The translations under genes were made by a program, and so were the position numbers. The notes below the pieces were generated by a model. It saw only the letters and a list, made by a program, of their open reading frames with translations, had not been told where the DNA came from and did no database searches. A stretch of DNA of 64,000 bases from Pelodera strongyloides (Eukaryota; Nematoda; Chromadorea; Rhabditida; Rhabditidae): NCBI GenBank assembly GCA_036852015.1, contig JAANDG010000083.1:297370-361369 (forward strand), given 5' to 3'. Shown one piece after another: positions 1-12,028 of the stretch. Every line of letters starts with the position of its first letter. Position 1 is the first letter of the stretch.

Positions 1-78
1 AGAAGCAACATATATAACTTCAGTAAACGAAATGTATTTTGTTAGAGGTTTCGTGTGCTGTCAAGTCGTGTCAACTCC

Positions 79-111
<33 letters not shown>

Positions 112-1940
112 TAGAGATTGAGAGAGAGAGACGTTCAATGATCGTGACATCGTTACTACCTATTATTTTCTTTGAATATTAACGAGGCGAAGTTTCACTG
201 CAACACAAAAAAAAGGACTTTTTCGGTGAAAACCATTTGGTGACTGGCAACATATAGTTTTTCTGTGATCTGGGCATTATTCCGTTCTTCGGTGTAGTTC
301 GTGTTTATCGCCTCTCCGGACGACGAGCTCTTTTCAGAGTCGATTACGATCTAAACATTCAAACATTTAAATTGTATACAAATACATCCCTCAATATCTC
401 TTTCCATTTCCTCACCCGCGTCATAGCGGCCACTTTGGCAAGTAAAAACGACAGTAATCGAGATATTTACGAGGCGAAGTTTGACTGCAACACATGGCTC
501 AATTTCTGCGGCTGTTAGCTGTTAGTTCTATTTCTCATTGTGAATACTATATCTAGGACCCTAGTTGTTTAAGGGATTATTTTCTATTTTTATTTACACT
601 GAAATAGTATCTGGTACATCACACTTCTCTCTCTCTCTCGCATAAACTCTAGTTTTTGGGTTCAGTTGGGCGCTTTTTGCCACATATAAAATGTTACAGT
701 CGTAATTTTTATCTGAACGCGACCAATTTATATCAACATTTAAAGTGATAAACTTGATTATTATAATAGTGGTCAATCAATCAATAAATAAACAAATTTC
801 ACGTACAAGACCCAGCATCTATTTTTTCACCTATCTGACCCGTTCCTGTTCAAGAGTGTAATTATTTACTTGTTAGTAGAACACATACGTTCTCATAACG
901 AATGAGGGGCGAAAAAGAGTTCTTAAACAGCTGGTCAGAGAAGTTCTCCATCTTTTACTAAAGGAGCCGAAAACAAAACAGAGATGTGCATAACAAAGCA
1001 CAAAACGAGCTGCTGAGGTAGTTTTTACCAATGAAGAAAACATTGAGATGCCATATTCACCACTCAATTCCCCATGGGGAATTCCCCGTCTTTTTCTCCG
1101 CGTGTCTCATAGTAGAATGCTATTTTCTGTCCCCAGGGACTATTTCCCCGATGGAAACGGAGTAGTGAATATGGCCTCAGGCTAACTTACTACTGGGACA
1201 GGCCTACGGAAAAAAAGTTAAACCAGTAAATCGTTCGCTTTTTGAAACGTTTGCTGGATAACTTCGTTCCCATGTACGGCTTATGTAAAGTGATCTCGAA
1301 TTGAGCTCGTTTTTTATTCTAATGATATACATTTGCATATGGTGCATGGAGTTTCAGTTAAACAAAAATCCGTTTCAAAAACCGGATGTTATACTGCGTT
1401 AAGATCTATCCACCGTATCTAATTTCAAATCATCGAATATGGTAGCTGTCACCTGCTCACAATCAGCTCGTGATTTTCACATCGTTTTTAGCGGTGATGC
1501 ACACCCAAAAATTATCTCTCTCGAGGCTGGTTTAGGGTCCCTATCGCGGAGTTAAATTTTTATGAAACCTCATACCACACCTATCAGTTCTCCCTACCCT
1601 ACCCTCCCTAAGAGCCCCTAGATATTATACCTAGACAAAAGATTCTTGAATCTTGTGTACGTTCAAGGGAATTCCATGACTAAGCACATGTCAATCGATC
1701 GTGAATATGATATGCTGAAAATAGATACTTGAGTTACAATTCACTCATTTCACAGGTAGACTTTAGCCGTTCAATAATATCCTCTCTTTGCTCTCTCTCT
1801 CTCTCTCTCTCTCCCTCTCTATCCCTTTCCCGTTTTTTTCTTTCCGTCTGACCGTATAATATCGAATTTCGTCATAACTGAACACATAGCTATTAGCATA
1901 GCACAAATTGCAGTAATGATAGAAATCGGCCCTTAATGTA
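1..1940. other. Non-coding stretch at window start
   Basis: No exon could be supported here. It holds a GA microsatellite (about 79-135), a short fragment of the GGTGACC dispersed repeat (about 210-260), one palindromic element (1046-1177) and a CT run (about 1791-1825). It may be upstream intergenic sequence or an intron of the phosphatase gene. Confidence 0.5.
1046..1177. repeat. Palindromic element, GGCCATATTCAC ends, copy 1
   Basis: The ends GATGCCATATTCAC and GTGAATATGGCCTC are inverted repeats of each other. The middle carries CCCCATGGGGAATTCCCC and a second palindrome around CCCCAGGGACTATTTCCCC. A second copy in the opposite orientation is at 10661-10793. It is probably a non-autonomous mobile element. 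Confidence 0.7.
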
Positions 1941-2016
1941 CATAATTTGCGAGTCATCATTGCGCTGGGGCCATGCTAATCTTTTCTTTATTCTTCCAAT
2001 CTTAGTATATGCTCAT
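1941..2016 (-). pseudogene. U6 spliceosomal RNA pseudogene
   Basis: The complement reads GCATATACTAAGATTGGAA, then AAAAGATTAGCATGGCCCC, then GCGCAATGATGACTCGCAAA. This follows the central part of U6 snRNA (CATATACTAAAATTGGAA, GAAGATTAGCATGGCCCC, GCGCAAGGATGACACGCAAA). The ACAGAGA box, needed for 5' splice site recognition, is changed to AAAGAAA, and the 5' stem and the end after CGCAAATT are not recognisable. I therefore call it a decayed copy rather than a working gene. Confidence 0.75.
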
Positions 2017-2112
2017 AAATAACCCATTCTTGTTATGGCCCTTTTGAAATCGAGCCCCACCTGTGCACCATATTGGCCGGTGCCCGGGTGCCTGATTTTG
2101 GCCGCGCGCACG

Positions 2113-2207
2113 CGTGGTGTATTAAAGCGATATAGCAGCCGATTTTTGATACGTATCCTGGAAAGCTGTATTCCCATTCCCACACAACCGGCCGTTATAC
2201 CGCTTTG
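2113..2207. repeat. Small foldback element, GCGGTATAACAGCCGG family
   Basis: It begins TTAAAGCGATATAGCAGCCG and ends CCGGCCGTTATACCGCTTT, matching inverted ends seen in many copies in the window. It sits directly before the first exon of unit A, whose possible ATG (2220) lies just outside it. Confidence 0.65.
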
Positions 2208-2219
2208 GTAAAGTTAAAT

Positions 2220-2301
2220 ATGCAAATTTCAGATACCCGTGCATCGCCCTTCACACTGGACAACATCAAGCTGCTATGGAGGACGGCTTTGAGAAAGAAG
2301 A
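2220..2301 (+). CDS. Unit A exon 1
   Basis: It codes MQISDTRASPFTLDNIK and then LLWRTALRKK, ending AAGAAGA before GTAAGC. The alternative start is the acceptor AAATTTCAG ending at 2232. Whether this is a first exon or an internal one is undecided. Confidence 0.5.
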
Positions 2302-2796
2302 GTAAGCCTTTTTTATTTTTTTTTTTGCTCTTTTTTGCAGTCGTATATTTCTTTTGCAGCTTTTGCTCATACTTGTTATTTTGTTGTTCTATTAATGTTT
2401 GAATTCCACTTCAACTTCCGAATCTCATTCAATCTCTCTCTCTCTCTCTCCTGTCTTTCTCTCTCTTTCCCTCTCTCTCTCTTTTTATCTCTGTCCGGCA
2501 TCTCCCTGTCTCTCTATCTCTTTTCATTTATCTCTCTCTCTCTCCCTCTCTCTCTCTCTATTCCTCATGATGCCATCTTTCGGATTGATGTGGGGGTACT
2601 GTGTTTGCTAAACACTCATCTCATCCCCCCTTACCACAGTAGACAGTAAGCCATCGCGCATCTTTCCTCGTCCTATAGCTTGCAGATGAAATCATTCTAA
2701 ATATTATTTTTAATTCGACTGTGTTCATATAACTACAGTGTAGTTTTTGGGCAGCTCACGTCCCTCGTGCTATCTTTCTCTGTCTCTCTCTGTCTC

Positions 2797-2844
<48 letters not shown>

Positions 2845-5800
2845 GTCACTGTGTCACCTTTATTATGTGCATAGGCATACTGTATATTATTATAACTTAT
2901 AACGACTTACATCTATGTTAACTGTGATATTGTTGACTTACATCTATGTTAGTTGTAATATTGTTGGATACATTTGTGAGTCTCCCCTAATGATGCTTTG
3001 TATGTAATATATAAACTGCGCTTCCAGTATTACCCATATCACCTTATTTATTACATTCTGCAGATTGTTGTAATGATAATCAAGAGAGAGAGAGAGAGAG
3101 AGAGAGAGAGCCAAAGAAAAAGATGATGTAGAGACAGATGGATATAGACGGAAGAATTCGAGAGACTGGTTATAGTGAGAGAGATAAACTCATAAACTCC
3201 CTGATAACATGCTAAGTAATTGCAATGGTTAAAGCGGTATGGCACGTCGTTCGTGCAACGGATTCTGGACTGCTTCCATATGTATTATATGCAAATTATG
3301 CTTGATTCCGCTGGAAATGAACATAGGAGCACCGAAGTTTGTACATAATGCACGAGAGTGCCGTTGTCTAGTATTTGAGAAACCACGTGATAATGACTTT
3401 AATGACAACATTTTTTTGGTGCGGTCACCCCCCCCACAGGGGGGTTGCAAAATACGCAGCTAGATAAACATGTTTGCAAAGAATATCGAAAAAAACGTAG
3501 AAAACTTCCCAGCGACTGTATAATATAATGCTATAAAATGGTATAGCTATCTAGTATCCAATGCTAGTTCCTCCTGCTCACCTTTTTACTTACAACTCTA
3601 TTTAAAGCGAAATGCTAGCCCCTTTGGAAAATTTGCATATGATAAGCAAATCCTATGTATCCTATGCTAATTTTGTACGATCGTCCACGGCAATCGTACA
3701 AAATTAGCATAGGATACATAGGACTTGCTTATCATATGCAAATTTTCTAAAGGGGCTAGCATTTCGCTTTAATGTATCTTTTACCGTATTCGCATTTTAC
3801 CCAATCACACACCAGCGGAGAACTTTGAAGTGCTGTTTTTCTAAACCTTTCTTTAGTCCTCCACTATTTTGTGAAAACTTTTTTTTCAATCCACCCATGA
3901 GCACATGAGTGTTTCGAAGGTGTGACTTGATGTGATGAAACGTCGATGGCGTGATCAGGTCTGCAAGTGTTAGAGCCAGGTTTAAGACCAACCTACGACC
4001 CAGGGCCACAGACCAAGACTCAGACCTCAGACCCACTCAAGAAGGCCGAAGGCCCATCCACTCCGCACCCACTCTAAAGCCCTAGAGAGCAGTCCTTCAC
4101 GCTCAAACCATTAGAATTTTTTTGAGAAGTGATGGGAAGAACAGAAAGGAAGCACATAGTAACTGTGCGTTTTTGATAAGATATATCCCATCTTTGTGAA
4201 GTTTGTTCCGATTTTTTTAAAGGAATCTAACTGGCGGTATTTGAAACGAAATTTTAGACAATAGCAGTTGCATGCAAATGAATTCGACTAAAAAGCGTGC
4301 AGTACCGCGCTGTTTGGCACTTCACGGTAATTCAGCATGCAATCACATCCGTTTTAAAAACCGGGTTTACACCGCTTTAAGCGCGATAATCATAGGATTA
4401 GGTAAGCATAAGATGAAAAGGGTAGACTTCTTTCTTAGAGGTACCGCAGTAAAGTTGAAGATCCTAAACCCTATATTTGATGCAAGTTCCCACTGATTTT
4501 TGAGCCATGAGTGAGTTTTCCGAAGCGGTATGGCGCGTGATTCGTACTGGAATGCGTGGCAGTGTTATCCACAGTTCGGTTCGCAAAACCACGTACCATA
4601 CCCACTTTAAACTTTAAATTATATCCAGCAGTAGCTCACCAAGTCAATAAATATCAAAAACAATGTTTACTAATTCCTTACTTATTCGATTCCAGAAATG
4701 CTATATTTTTCCTTCATCCCCAGAAGATTTGTAATTCTAAAAAAATTTTTTATTCCTCCTAGAAATGTCTGCTTCCGAAACCCTTAAATTACAGACGAAA
4801 CATGAAAAATGTCAATCTTGCGCTTACGAAAAATGCGAAAATGCCGTAGATAAATAAATATCCATTCGTCGGAAAGCTTCATTTATTTCGGCGCGAAGAT
4901 ATGCATTTACAAAAGGAAAATACTGAGAAAAACGAAAAAAAAAGAAGGAAAGAAGCGCGATTTCGGCACCTAAATTAGGAACGCTGAGATATATGTGTAT
5001 CACATCCTTCTCTACTTAGTGTATTATTTTACAACTGAAGCATATATTTTGTTGGCGACATTTCTCTTTATTTTATTTAATACTTCATGCCTCATAACTC
5101 ATCTTTTTTTAAAGACAGAAGGTAATACATCAAGCAGTATAAATGTCATGTCTAACAACTTTCCAAAACTAATATACATGTGCTAGTCTAATTCACGGAT
5201 AAAATTCGCACTGACGCTGTTCGCGGCGTGCGGAAGTGTTGCAATCCCAATCGGCGCATCTAAGTGGCGCACGTTTGTCGCGCTCGATTGCGCCGCAGGA
5301 CGTAATTTGTCGTCTATTGGAATTGTAAGCCGCCCTACTCGCACCCGCGGCGCACTCGCCGCGCGGCCAATCCGCATCCTAGGTGTTCGCTCGCAGAGCG
5401 GCGATTGTGCGAAGACGCGTTGATTTGCATAAACTCCTTTTTATTCTTTGCAGTCTTTGTTTATGGGGTCTAGATGTATGGCAAAAACAGCGCATTTTGC
5501 TTCCACGTATCACATGTGCATCTCGTGTATGAGTTTGCATACACCTTTGAAAGTTAGAAAATACACCATTGATAATACTAGAGGAGGCGAAAATGCACAG
5601 TTTATGCACGCTCAAAAAAAATAGTCCTGTGGCTACCGCCGCGGGACTATTTTTTGGCGGTCTGTAGATGTTCTCGTGTAGTGCCAATCTACGGTAATTA
5701 AAGCCATACTTGGAATCAAAATCCGGCATACATCGAGACGCCATCAGTGTGGCCTAATTAGCATACGTATGGTGCTCAATTGCTACCTCTTCAGCCATAC

Positions 5801-8800
5801 TTAGCCTCCTCGCAGGCTTCATGTGGGCCTCAATTTGTACATAATGATCCAATTGCCTAATTAGCACAACTCGTCCTTGCAGGTTTATCCGAAGGCAACC
5901 TGCCCACCTTCCCACCCGAGGAGTCATCCAGTGAGCAAGTGCTCAGAGAGTTCGAGGAAGAGATGGCCGCCCTACAGAGCAAGGTGGACGAGATCGATAA
6001 GACGAACGAGGAGAATGTGAGTTACTGATTTATTGACTGCCCAATGTATTGATCTATTGTTCTATTGATCTATTGATATATTGATAAATGTATTAATTTA
6101 TTGATCGAACCATTTGTTTGTTGATTTTGACCGTTGCTACAAAGTGGTGCGGTGCGTGGTTTTGAACAGTTTTAGACAGCTTTACAGACCGCGGACAATA
6201 TCACTTTAAAATATTAGCTAGGCGCCACTTTACTTTGACTTTGAAATGTTAGGTTCGTGTAATTTTATATATGAATATAGGGATTATAGAATATAGAGGT
6301 GAATTCAGAAAGGTAGGATAAAGTTGTGAATCTTGCAGCCAACGCACCGTTCCGCGCTACCCGGAAGACCTCGGTCACATTCTCCTAATGTAAATTATTG
6401 ATTAGTTAGAGGGCAATTAGCAATTGTACAGTAATCTCATTATCTCATTAGGCAATTAGACTAGAGTACTAATTACACTAGCCCTTTCTGATTAACCTGC
6501 AAAGCTAATTGTATTAGAGGCTGACCTTGGTTTTTTTTTGAGTTGCTTTATTGACTGCGCTTACCACATTTTGTATTTTGTGAAACGTATGCTGAATAAC
6601 TAAATATATTACCGTACATTACAAGCAAATTGTGTTCCTGCGTCGAAAACGCAAAGAAGGGAACACAAAATTTACATATAATAGATTGGAATTGAGTTAT
6701 CTAGCATACGTTTCAGCAACCACGTGCATATCAGCATATCGCATTAAACATGTTTCAGATCTCGCGGCGATCATCTTCTCTGCGCGCTTCAGTGCGGCGC
6801 AGTCATCGCACCTCATCAGCTATCGATGCCATGTCTACCGGAGAAAATGGGGACCTACATCTAATTACAAAGGTTAGCTTCTTTAATTATCTTTTGTCTA
6901 ATTAGAAATGTTAGCTTCTGAAAGTGTCTTTTTCTCCAGCTAGTTGCAATTATCTTTTGCACGTATGACAATTAAAATGCCATTTTCGCACTTCAAGAGC
7001 GAGTCCTTTTATGTTTACTGTATTCAAAGTTCAAAGCAAAGCCCACAACTTGTTCCGCAGGATACCTGAGCTCAATTCTTCTTCTTAGTTAGCTTAAACT
7101 TAAACGATCTAAAAAATAATTCAAGGCCTTTCGCGAATGGCGAGAGCGTTGGGAGAAACGAGTAAGGAAAATATAGTTAGGAAGTTTAGTATGGAGTTCG
7201 TAGTGTGATTTATAGTAAGCATATAGTGGTAGTAACATGCAGTTTGATGTTTGATAGAGATTTCTAACATAAATGCCTGATAATGTGAATTATGCATACA
7301 CGATAGTTCTTGTTATCGTTAGATAATTTTTTTCTTTATTTTTAGTTTCGGTGCAAAAAAAGATAAAGATAAAGACAAAGTGTACCAGGTTATATTAATC
7401 AAATCCGCAGTGACGGTGCACGGGGTTTCCTCCTGTCAAGTTCATTTCTGAAGCCGGAAAAACTTCCCGCAGGCCAATTTTTCCGGGAATCCGATTCAAC
7501 TCCGCCAGTTTAACCAGCTACCAACTTTACACCTTTGGTCGGGTGGGGAGGTTCCGGGCCGGATTCGAACCAACGACCGGTGGTGTGAGCCAAGGCAGTT
7601 GCCACTGCACCACCGCACACTTGGTGACCAGTTGCTGACGGTCACCAAGAGGTCACGAGTGGTTCCCCCTGTTGTCTATGTAATTGAGCTTTTCAGCGTC
7701 GTCCACCCATTGATCCGTCACAGCTTTTTAAAAAGGTTTCAAAATGACAAAAGTGACCATTTTTGGGAATTTCTACCCGGGGAACTTAACTTCTAAATCT
7801 ATCTCTCTATCTTGGCTATATATGGCGATCCATTCAATTACCCTACTATCGCCATGAAGCAAATGAATACTAATTCTTCTAAGGTGGTATGACGTATGAC
7901 ACGGTGGTTTTGAAAAATATGCTGGGCAGGGACAGGTAATCAGTCTCTCCTGAAGCTCCCGGCTCATTTACGTCTCTGCGCGCTTTGGGTTACTGTAGTT
8001 AGTGCCTATTATTTAAAGGTGTATGCGCGGAATTTTACTTGTTCTACCGCTCTGTTTTGCTCGTTTGTCGTATTTTCTACTCTTTTGCCCAAACCTTTTT
8101 TTATTACTAGTATTATTTGCTTATTTTCTGTTGTGTTACGTTACACTTAAGACTTTATTGTCAGTTGTGGTTTGCGCGGCATGCGCGGCATTATTTTTTT
8201 CAGGGAAGCCAAAGTTTTGTTTTGGATGATTGGGAATTTTTCAGTGAGGTATAAATTGTAACAAATTCTATACAAACATATTAATGTTACAATCCCATCA
8301 AATTCAAATAAAGTGCTGCTTATTTGCCATTAATTGCGAATAATCAATGCATTGCCAAAAAAAACTTTATTAATTTAGCTACCCATACCATCATTATGAA
8401 TAACCGATGGTTGCAAACACTTTATTAATTGTAACTATCTAACCGTTGGTTACCTCAAACGGTCAAAAACTAATTAAAGAAAACTAAGCAACTTTCAAAG
8501 TGTTATGCACAAAGCTATGAACAAAACTAACTATGAAACTGTACTCGGCAATAAGAACTACGAAATGGGCCATAAACAAGTGACCAACTAAGATAAAGAT
8601 GCTTGTACTTAATAAAAAGACTGCTGAAATGAACAAACCAACAAACAAAATCACGGTGAAACATAACAAGTAAACAATTGTCGTGATTTAAATTCACTAT
8701 TTAATTAGCTTTTCGCCTATACTATTATAGGCGTTCAGAACTCGACGTTGATTAATTCATCCTCGTTGTCGTTTTCAATAGGCTGCAGCACCTGAGTGTC

Positions 8801-10882
8801 CCGGAACATCTGGACCTTTTCAGAAGTCGCTGTTGGGCAGTTCTCTGTAATGAAATTAATTATAAAATGACCCAATCGTTTTGACTAATAGTTAAAAAAG
8901 AAGCTGCTATTTAATTTCCCTCCTGGGTCGCAGGGAAGTGGTAAGCCCAGTATGGTAATGGCCCTAATTTTCCAGATACCAGGATATGATCAAGCTATTT
9001 CTTACTTAAGGACGCCGTAATTTGAAACACGTACTATTTAAAGTGACACACCTGAACTACTCTTATTGTTTCAGATATTAATAAAACCGGCAGTTCATTC
9101 GCTTTAAACTACTTTACATATTTGGTTGATTCAATCTTACCTTATCATGAAGGAGATGGGCCAGACGTGTAAATTCCCAGCTGGAAATTCTTCGGTACAG
9201 TCATCATCAACGCACAGAAAAAAACTGAAAGCAGCAAAGATTGTTACGTTCATTACCATAAATTGATACGTCGGCCTAAAAGAACATCAAATTAGTGTAA
9301 ACAAGTGTAACGAACATCAGATTAGTGTCAATTAATGTGATATTAACAATTAAACAATTATGTCCAATATTGTGCTCAGATCTCATACGCGAAAAGTTTA
9401 CAAATTAAATTCAACCTCATGAATAAGTTTCAGGGGCCTACGCATTGCAAATGCTTTATTAAAATGACGATTACAAATAGGGCAACTGGTGTCACCCCTC
9501 TTCACTGAAACCGCTTATTGCATTAAAATAAAGCGACTATAAGCAGGACAGAAACCACAACTGACAATAAAGTCTTAAGTGTAACGTAACACAACAGAAA
9601 ATAAGCAAATAATACTAGTAATAAAAAAAGGTTTGGGCAAAAGAGTAGAAAATACGACAAACGAGCAAAACAGAGCGGTAGAACAAGTAAAATTCCGCGC
9701 ATACACCTTTAAATAATAGGCACTAACTACAGTAACCCAAAGCGCGCAGAGACGTAAATGAGCCGGGAGCTTCAGGAGAGACTGATTACCTGGCAGGGAC
9801 TGTCATGGATCGTATGCAAATTTCTGTAGTCGGGTGCATACGGTAATACATGGATGGTCCTTCCGCAGCATATCTATTGCAAAACCACGTGTCATTTTGC
9901 ATAACTCCAACTAACCAAATTCTTGGCCTTCTTGGTGTTGTATTAGTTTCGGGCATACTATATACATAATGAGATTCCTGCAAGTTGACACCCGGTTTGT
10001 AAAACATATTTTGGACAACTGTTTTCCCATGTATTATATGCAAATTTCTGTGTCAGTCTTTACGGTCGGTCGAACTGTCACCTATCAGGGTCTATTTTGT
10101 TCTGGACTGTTGCAGACTTACACAAATTTGCATATAATACATGGGAATACAGTTGTCCAAAATATGTTTCACAAACCGTATAGTGCCGGTTGGGGACTGT
10201 ATTATTCTAGATCTAGCCTTGACATACAATTAGTCTTACAATTAGGTTTACAGTTAGGCTTACAATTAGTCTTACAATTAGTTATATAATTAGTCTTACA
10301 AGCATGTTGTGCATTTTCAAGATGGCACCTTACTGCTAGATCACACAACAAATCTCAATTCCTACAAAATAATACATTTTAGGCGAAGAAAACCCAATCG
10401 GTGAAGGAGTATGAGCCCGGTTTGCGTTCCCTGTTATATGGACTCACTCAGAAACAGTACGTTTGTTTACTTTTGACGTTTTAAAGCTGTATCGCGCGTG
10501 GTTTTGGAATGAAGCGTGGGCAACTGCACTTTCATATATTATATGCTAATTTATCTGTCGTCCTGCGCACCGCCAGCGCAATTTGCATATAATACCCCAA
10601 CATGTGTGTTTCACAAACCACCCTTTTCATCTGATTCAATAAAAGAAAGAACCTGAATCTGAGGCCATATTCACGACCACTCCGATTCCCTCGGGGAAAT
10701 AGTCCCTGGGGACAAAGAAGCATTCTAATGTGAGACGCGCAGAGAAAAAGACGGGGAATTCCCCATGAGGAATTGAGTGGTGAATATGGCCTCTGAATAG
10801 ATTTTTTATAATTTTCATCTGCAATTATTTTACAGGAAAAAAGAGGAGGAACAAGCCAAGAAGCGAATGAAGAAACAATTGA
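2220..10882 (+). CDS. N-terminal unit A of tandem PTP gene (coiled-coil, basic), four exons
   Basis: Exons 2220 (or 2233)-2301, 5883-6016, 10383-10456 and 10836-10882 join in frame (phases 1, 0, 2, 1) with good donor and acceptor sites. The first exon can start at ATG 2220 (MQISDTRAS) or after the acceptor ATTTCAG at 2226-2232, in which case more coding sequence lies upstream of the window. Visible in the protein: FTLDNIKLLWRTALRKK, an acidic/heptad stretch from EESSSEQVLREFEEEMAAL to DEIDKTNEEN, then a Lys/Glu-rich end KKEEEQAKKRMKKQL. This suggests a coiled coil. The unit ends in phase 1 and fits the common exon at 26033 (junction residue Ile). It cannot enter unit B in frame. Function unknown; partner binding or oligomerisation is an inference. 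Confidence 0.5.
2431..2843. repeat. CT-rich microsatellite blocks
   Basis: Two blocks of CT/CTTT repeats (about 2431-2560 and 2770-2843) are separated by unique sequence. The Ser/Leu-rich open frames across them are products of the repeat. Confidence 0.85.
3602..3772. repeat. Near-perfect hairpin element, CCTATGTATCCTATGC family, copy 1
   Basis: It begins TTAAAGCGAAATGCTAGCCCC and ends with its complement. The arms of about 80 bases are almost identical and run into a small loop at TCGTCCACGGCAATCG. The arms contain TTTGCATATGATAAGCAAAT and TCCTATGTATCCTATGC. A second copy is at 12029-12196. Confidence 0.85.
5617..5657. repeat. Short hairpin
   Basis: AAAAAATAGTCC and GGACTATTTTTT flank a GC-rich loop. 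It lies in an intron; no function is assigned. Confidence 0.5.
5883..6016 (+). CDS. Unit A exon 2
   Basis: The acceptor CCTTGCAG is at 5875-5882 and the donor is GTGAGT after GAGAAT. With the single base from exon 1 it gives 45 codons, starting SLSEGNLPTFPPEE and ending KVDEIDKTNEEN, rich in Glu with hydrophobics at heptad spacing. Confidence 0.65.
7400..7616 (-). repeat. tRNA-like sequence with tail (possible SINE)
   Basis: On the complement, GTGGTGCAGTGGCAACTGC resembles an A box and GGTTCGAATCC is a perfect B box of RNA polymerase III promoters. A non-tRNA body follows, down to about 7400. The cloverleaf is incomplete, so a working tRNA is unlikely. Confidence 0.45.
7935..9790. mobile_element. 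Inverted repeat of about 240-base arms around 1.4 kb
   Basis: The left arm (7935-8174) and right arm (9552-9790) are reverse complements with few differences. They begin GGTAATCAGTCTCTCC and end with GAGACTGATTACC. The 1.4 kb between them (8175-9551) is AT-rich and has no recognisable transposase. This has the layout of a non-autonomous DNA transposon or a foldback element. Confidence 0.75.
9993..10178. repeat. Foldback element with ATATGCAAATTT arms
   Basis: Arms of about 55 bases run from CGGTTTGTAAAACATATTTT to its complement. Each contains CCCATGTATTATATGCAAAT. They flank about 75 bases of spacer. Confidence 0.75.
10383..10456 (+). CDS. Unit A exon 3
   Basis: Acceptor CATTTTAG, donor GTACGT. 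It codes AKKTQSVKEYEPGLRSLLYG and then LTQK, and leaves two bases (CA) that the next exon completes to Gln. Confidence 0.6.
10480..10622. repeat. Foldback element, CACGTGG-related family
   Basis: It starts TTTAAAGCTGTATCGCGCGTGG and contains ATTATATGCTAATTT and AATTTGCATATAATA as inverted arms. The right end is degraded. Confidence 0.5.
10661..10793. repeat. Palindromic element, GGCCATATTCAC ends, copy 2
   Basis: The ends GAGGCCATATTCAC and GTGAATATGGCCTC are inverted, with the same interior as 1046-1177 in reverse orientation. Confidence 0.75.
10836..10882 (+). CDS. Unit A exon 4
   Basis: Acceptor ATTTTACAG, donor GTGCGT. It codes KKEEEQAKKRMKKQL and leaves one base (A), phase 1, matching the common exon at 26033. 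Reading on without splicing meets a stop within about 30 codons. Confidence 0.6.
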
Positions 10883-11037
10883 GTGCGTTTATTTCTCGTT
10901 ATCTTTTTCTTACAACTGGCCTGTTTCATTATGTACCAGTTTTCTACTACGCGTGCACGGCAAGGTAGGAAGAATGATGCTTGATAATTTGATACTATGT
11001 ATATAAAACACCGTACAAAGAAGACCTATAATGTTAA

Positions 11038-11387
11038 GTTAAAGCCAAATACCAGGACCGTTTTCTGAAACACATCGAGTACACCATCATTCTTATGCAG
11101 CATATGCAAATGAACATAAATTAGAATAAAACATCGAGCTAAATTCGAGCAAATTAGCATAAATACGTACGAATTCAGCCATCCACAATGCGTTTCAAAC
11201 ACCGCCGGTATTTTAGAATTGTTTCAAGAAATTGTTGCCTAAAATTACAAGTCATTCTTGTGACGCTTCTTTGTCGCAACCTGCACTTTATACGCACCCT
11301 GTGCCTGTACTTTACACAAATAGTACAGAGTAATACAAGGAATGTATTCCATTTACGTTTCAAAAACCGGCCGCTATTCCGCTTTAA
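11038..11387. repeat. Composite foldback element, GCGAAATACCGGCCGG family
   Basis: It starts TTAAAGCCAAATACC and ends GGCCGCTATTCCGCTTTAA. An internal end-like sequence at about 11187-11216 suggests one copy inserted beside or within another. Confidence 0.55.
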
Positions 11388-11587
11388 TGTATGCGGTTAG
11401 TGATGTGTTTCGAAAGATTCTTCGTTATTATTAATGCATTGTCTTTTTGCCCGCTTAGAGCACAAACGACTCTCTTGAGGCTATTATGACTAATAATTTT
11501 TGAAGACCGAAGCTACGCTACACACGAATGATACATTTTGTTGCCAAACATTTCTAGTCTAATTTACACTTACGATTTTCTTGTCTT

Positions 11588-11767
11588 AAAGCGAAGTACC
11601 GGCCGGTTTATGAAACGCATCGTGGACAACTGAATTCTTACGTATTTATGCTAAGTTACTCGAATTTAGCTCGATTTTTTATTTAAATTTATGTTCATTT
11701 GCATACGCTGCATAAGAATGCTGGCCTACTCGGCGTGCTTCAAAAACCGACAGGTATTTCGTTCTAA
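11588..11767. repeat. Foldback element, GCGAAATACCGGCCGG family
   Basis: It starts TTAAAGCGAAGTACCGGCCG and ends CAGGTATTTCG. The interior has TTATGTTCATTTGCATACGC. Confidence 0.75.
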
Positions 11768-11799
11768 AATTAGTATCGTGCTCATCAGAGCCTGTCCGT

Positions 11800-11990
11800 C
11801 AAGGCGGTGCTGCGGTATGTATCTAATGATACGATTTTCTTTTAAGTTTAAAGCGGTATAACACGTGTTTTGACACTAGCGTTGGCTTAACAATATTAAT
11901 CATAAGAGCTTGTCCGTCAAAGCAGTGCTGCGGTATGTATCTAAGGATACGATTTACTTTTAAGATTAAAGCGGTATAACACGTGGTTTT
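11800..11990. repeat. Two-copy direct repeat
   Basis: A block containing GTGCTGCGGTATGTATCTAA, GATACGATTT and AAAGCGGTATAACACGTG occurs twice, about 105 bases apart (about 11810-11875 and 11915-11985). Confidence 0.7.
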
Positions 11991-12028
11991 GAAAAAACAT
12001 TATATTCGTAAACCATGTACCGTACCGC

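Larger units (their letters stand above)
2302..5882. other. Intron of unit A
   Basis: It holds CT runs (about 2431-2560, 2770-2843), a GA run (about 3082-3111), a long hairpin element (3602-3772), a foldback remnant with GCATGCAAATGAAT (about 4250-4385), a GC-rich stretch (about 5190-5390) and a short hairpin (5617-5657). No exon was recognised. Confidence 0.5.
6017..10382. other. Intron of unit A
   Basis: It is occupied mainly by a large inverted repeat (7935-9790), a tRNA-like repeat (7400-7616) with an adjoining GGTGACC fragment (7619-7660), and a foldback element (9993-10178). Around 10220-10300 there are tandem TTACAATTAG units. No exon was recognised. Confidence 0.5.

Noticed and set aside
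2335..2649. Ser/Leu-rich open frames over CT repeats (also 20346, 27149, 31758, 37134, 57356)
   Set aside because: They are translations of CT/GA microsatellites with no splice or composition support.
5617..5657. Hairpin resembling a bacterial terminator
   Set aside because: The window is eukaryotic; it is a small palindrome in an intron.
8484..8669. Hydrophobic open frame on the minus strand inside the inverted repeat
   Set aside because: Short, AT-rich, no homologue recognised and no splice context; likely chance.
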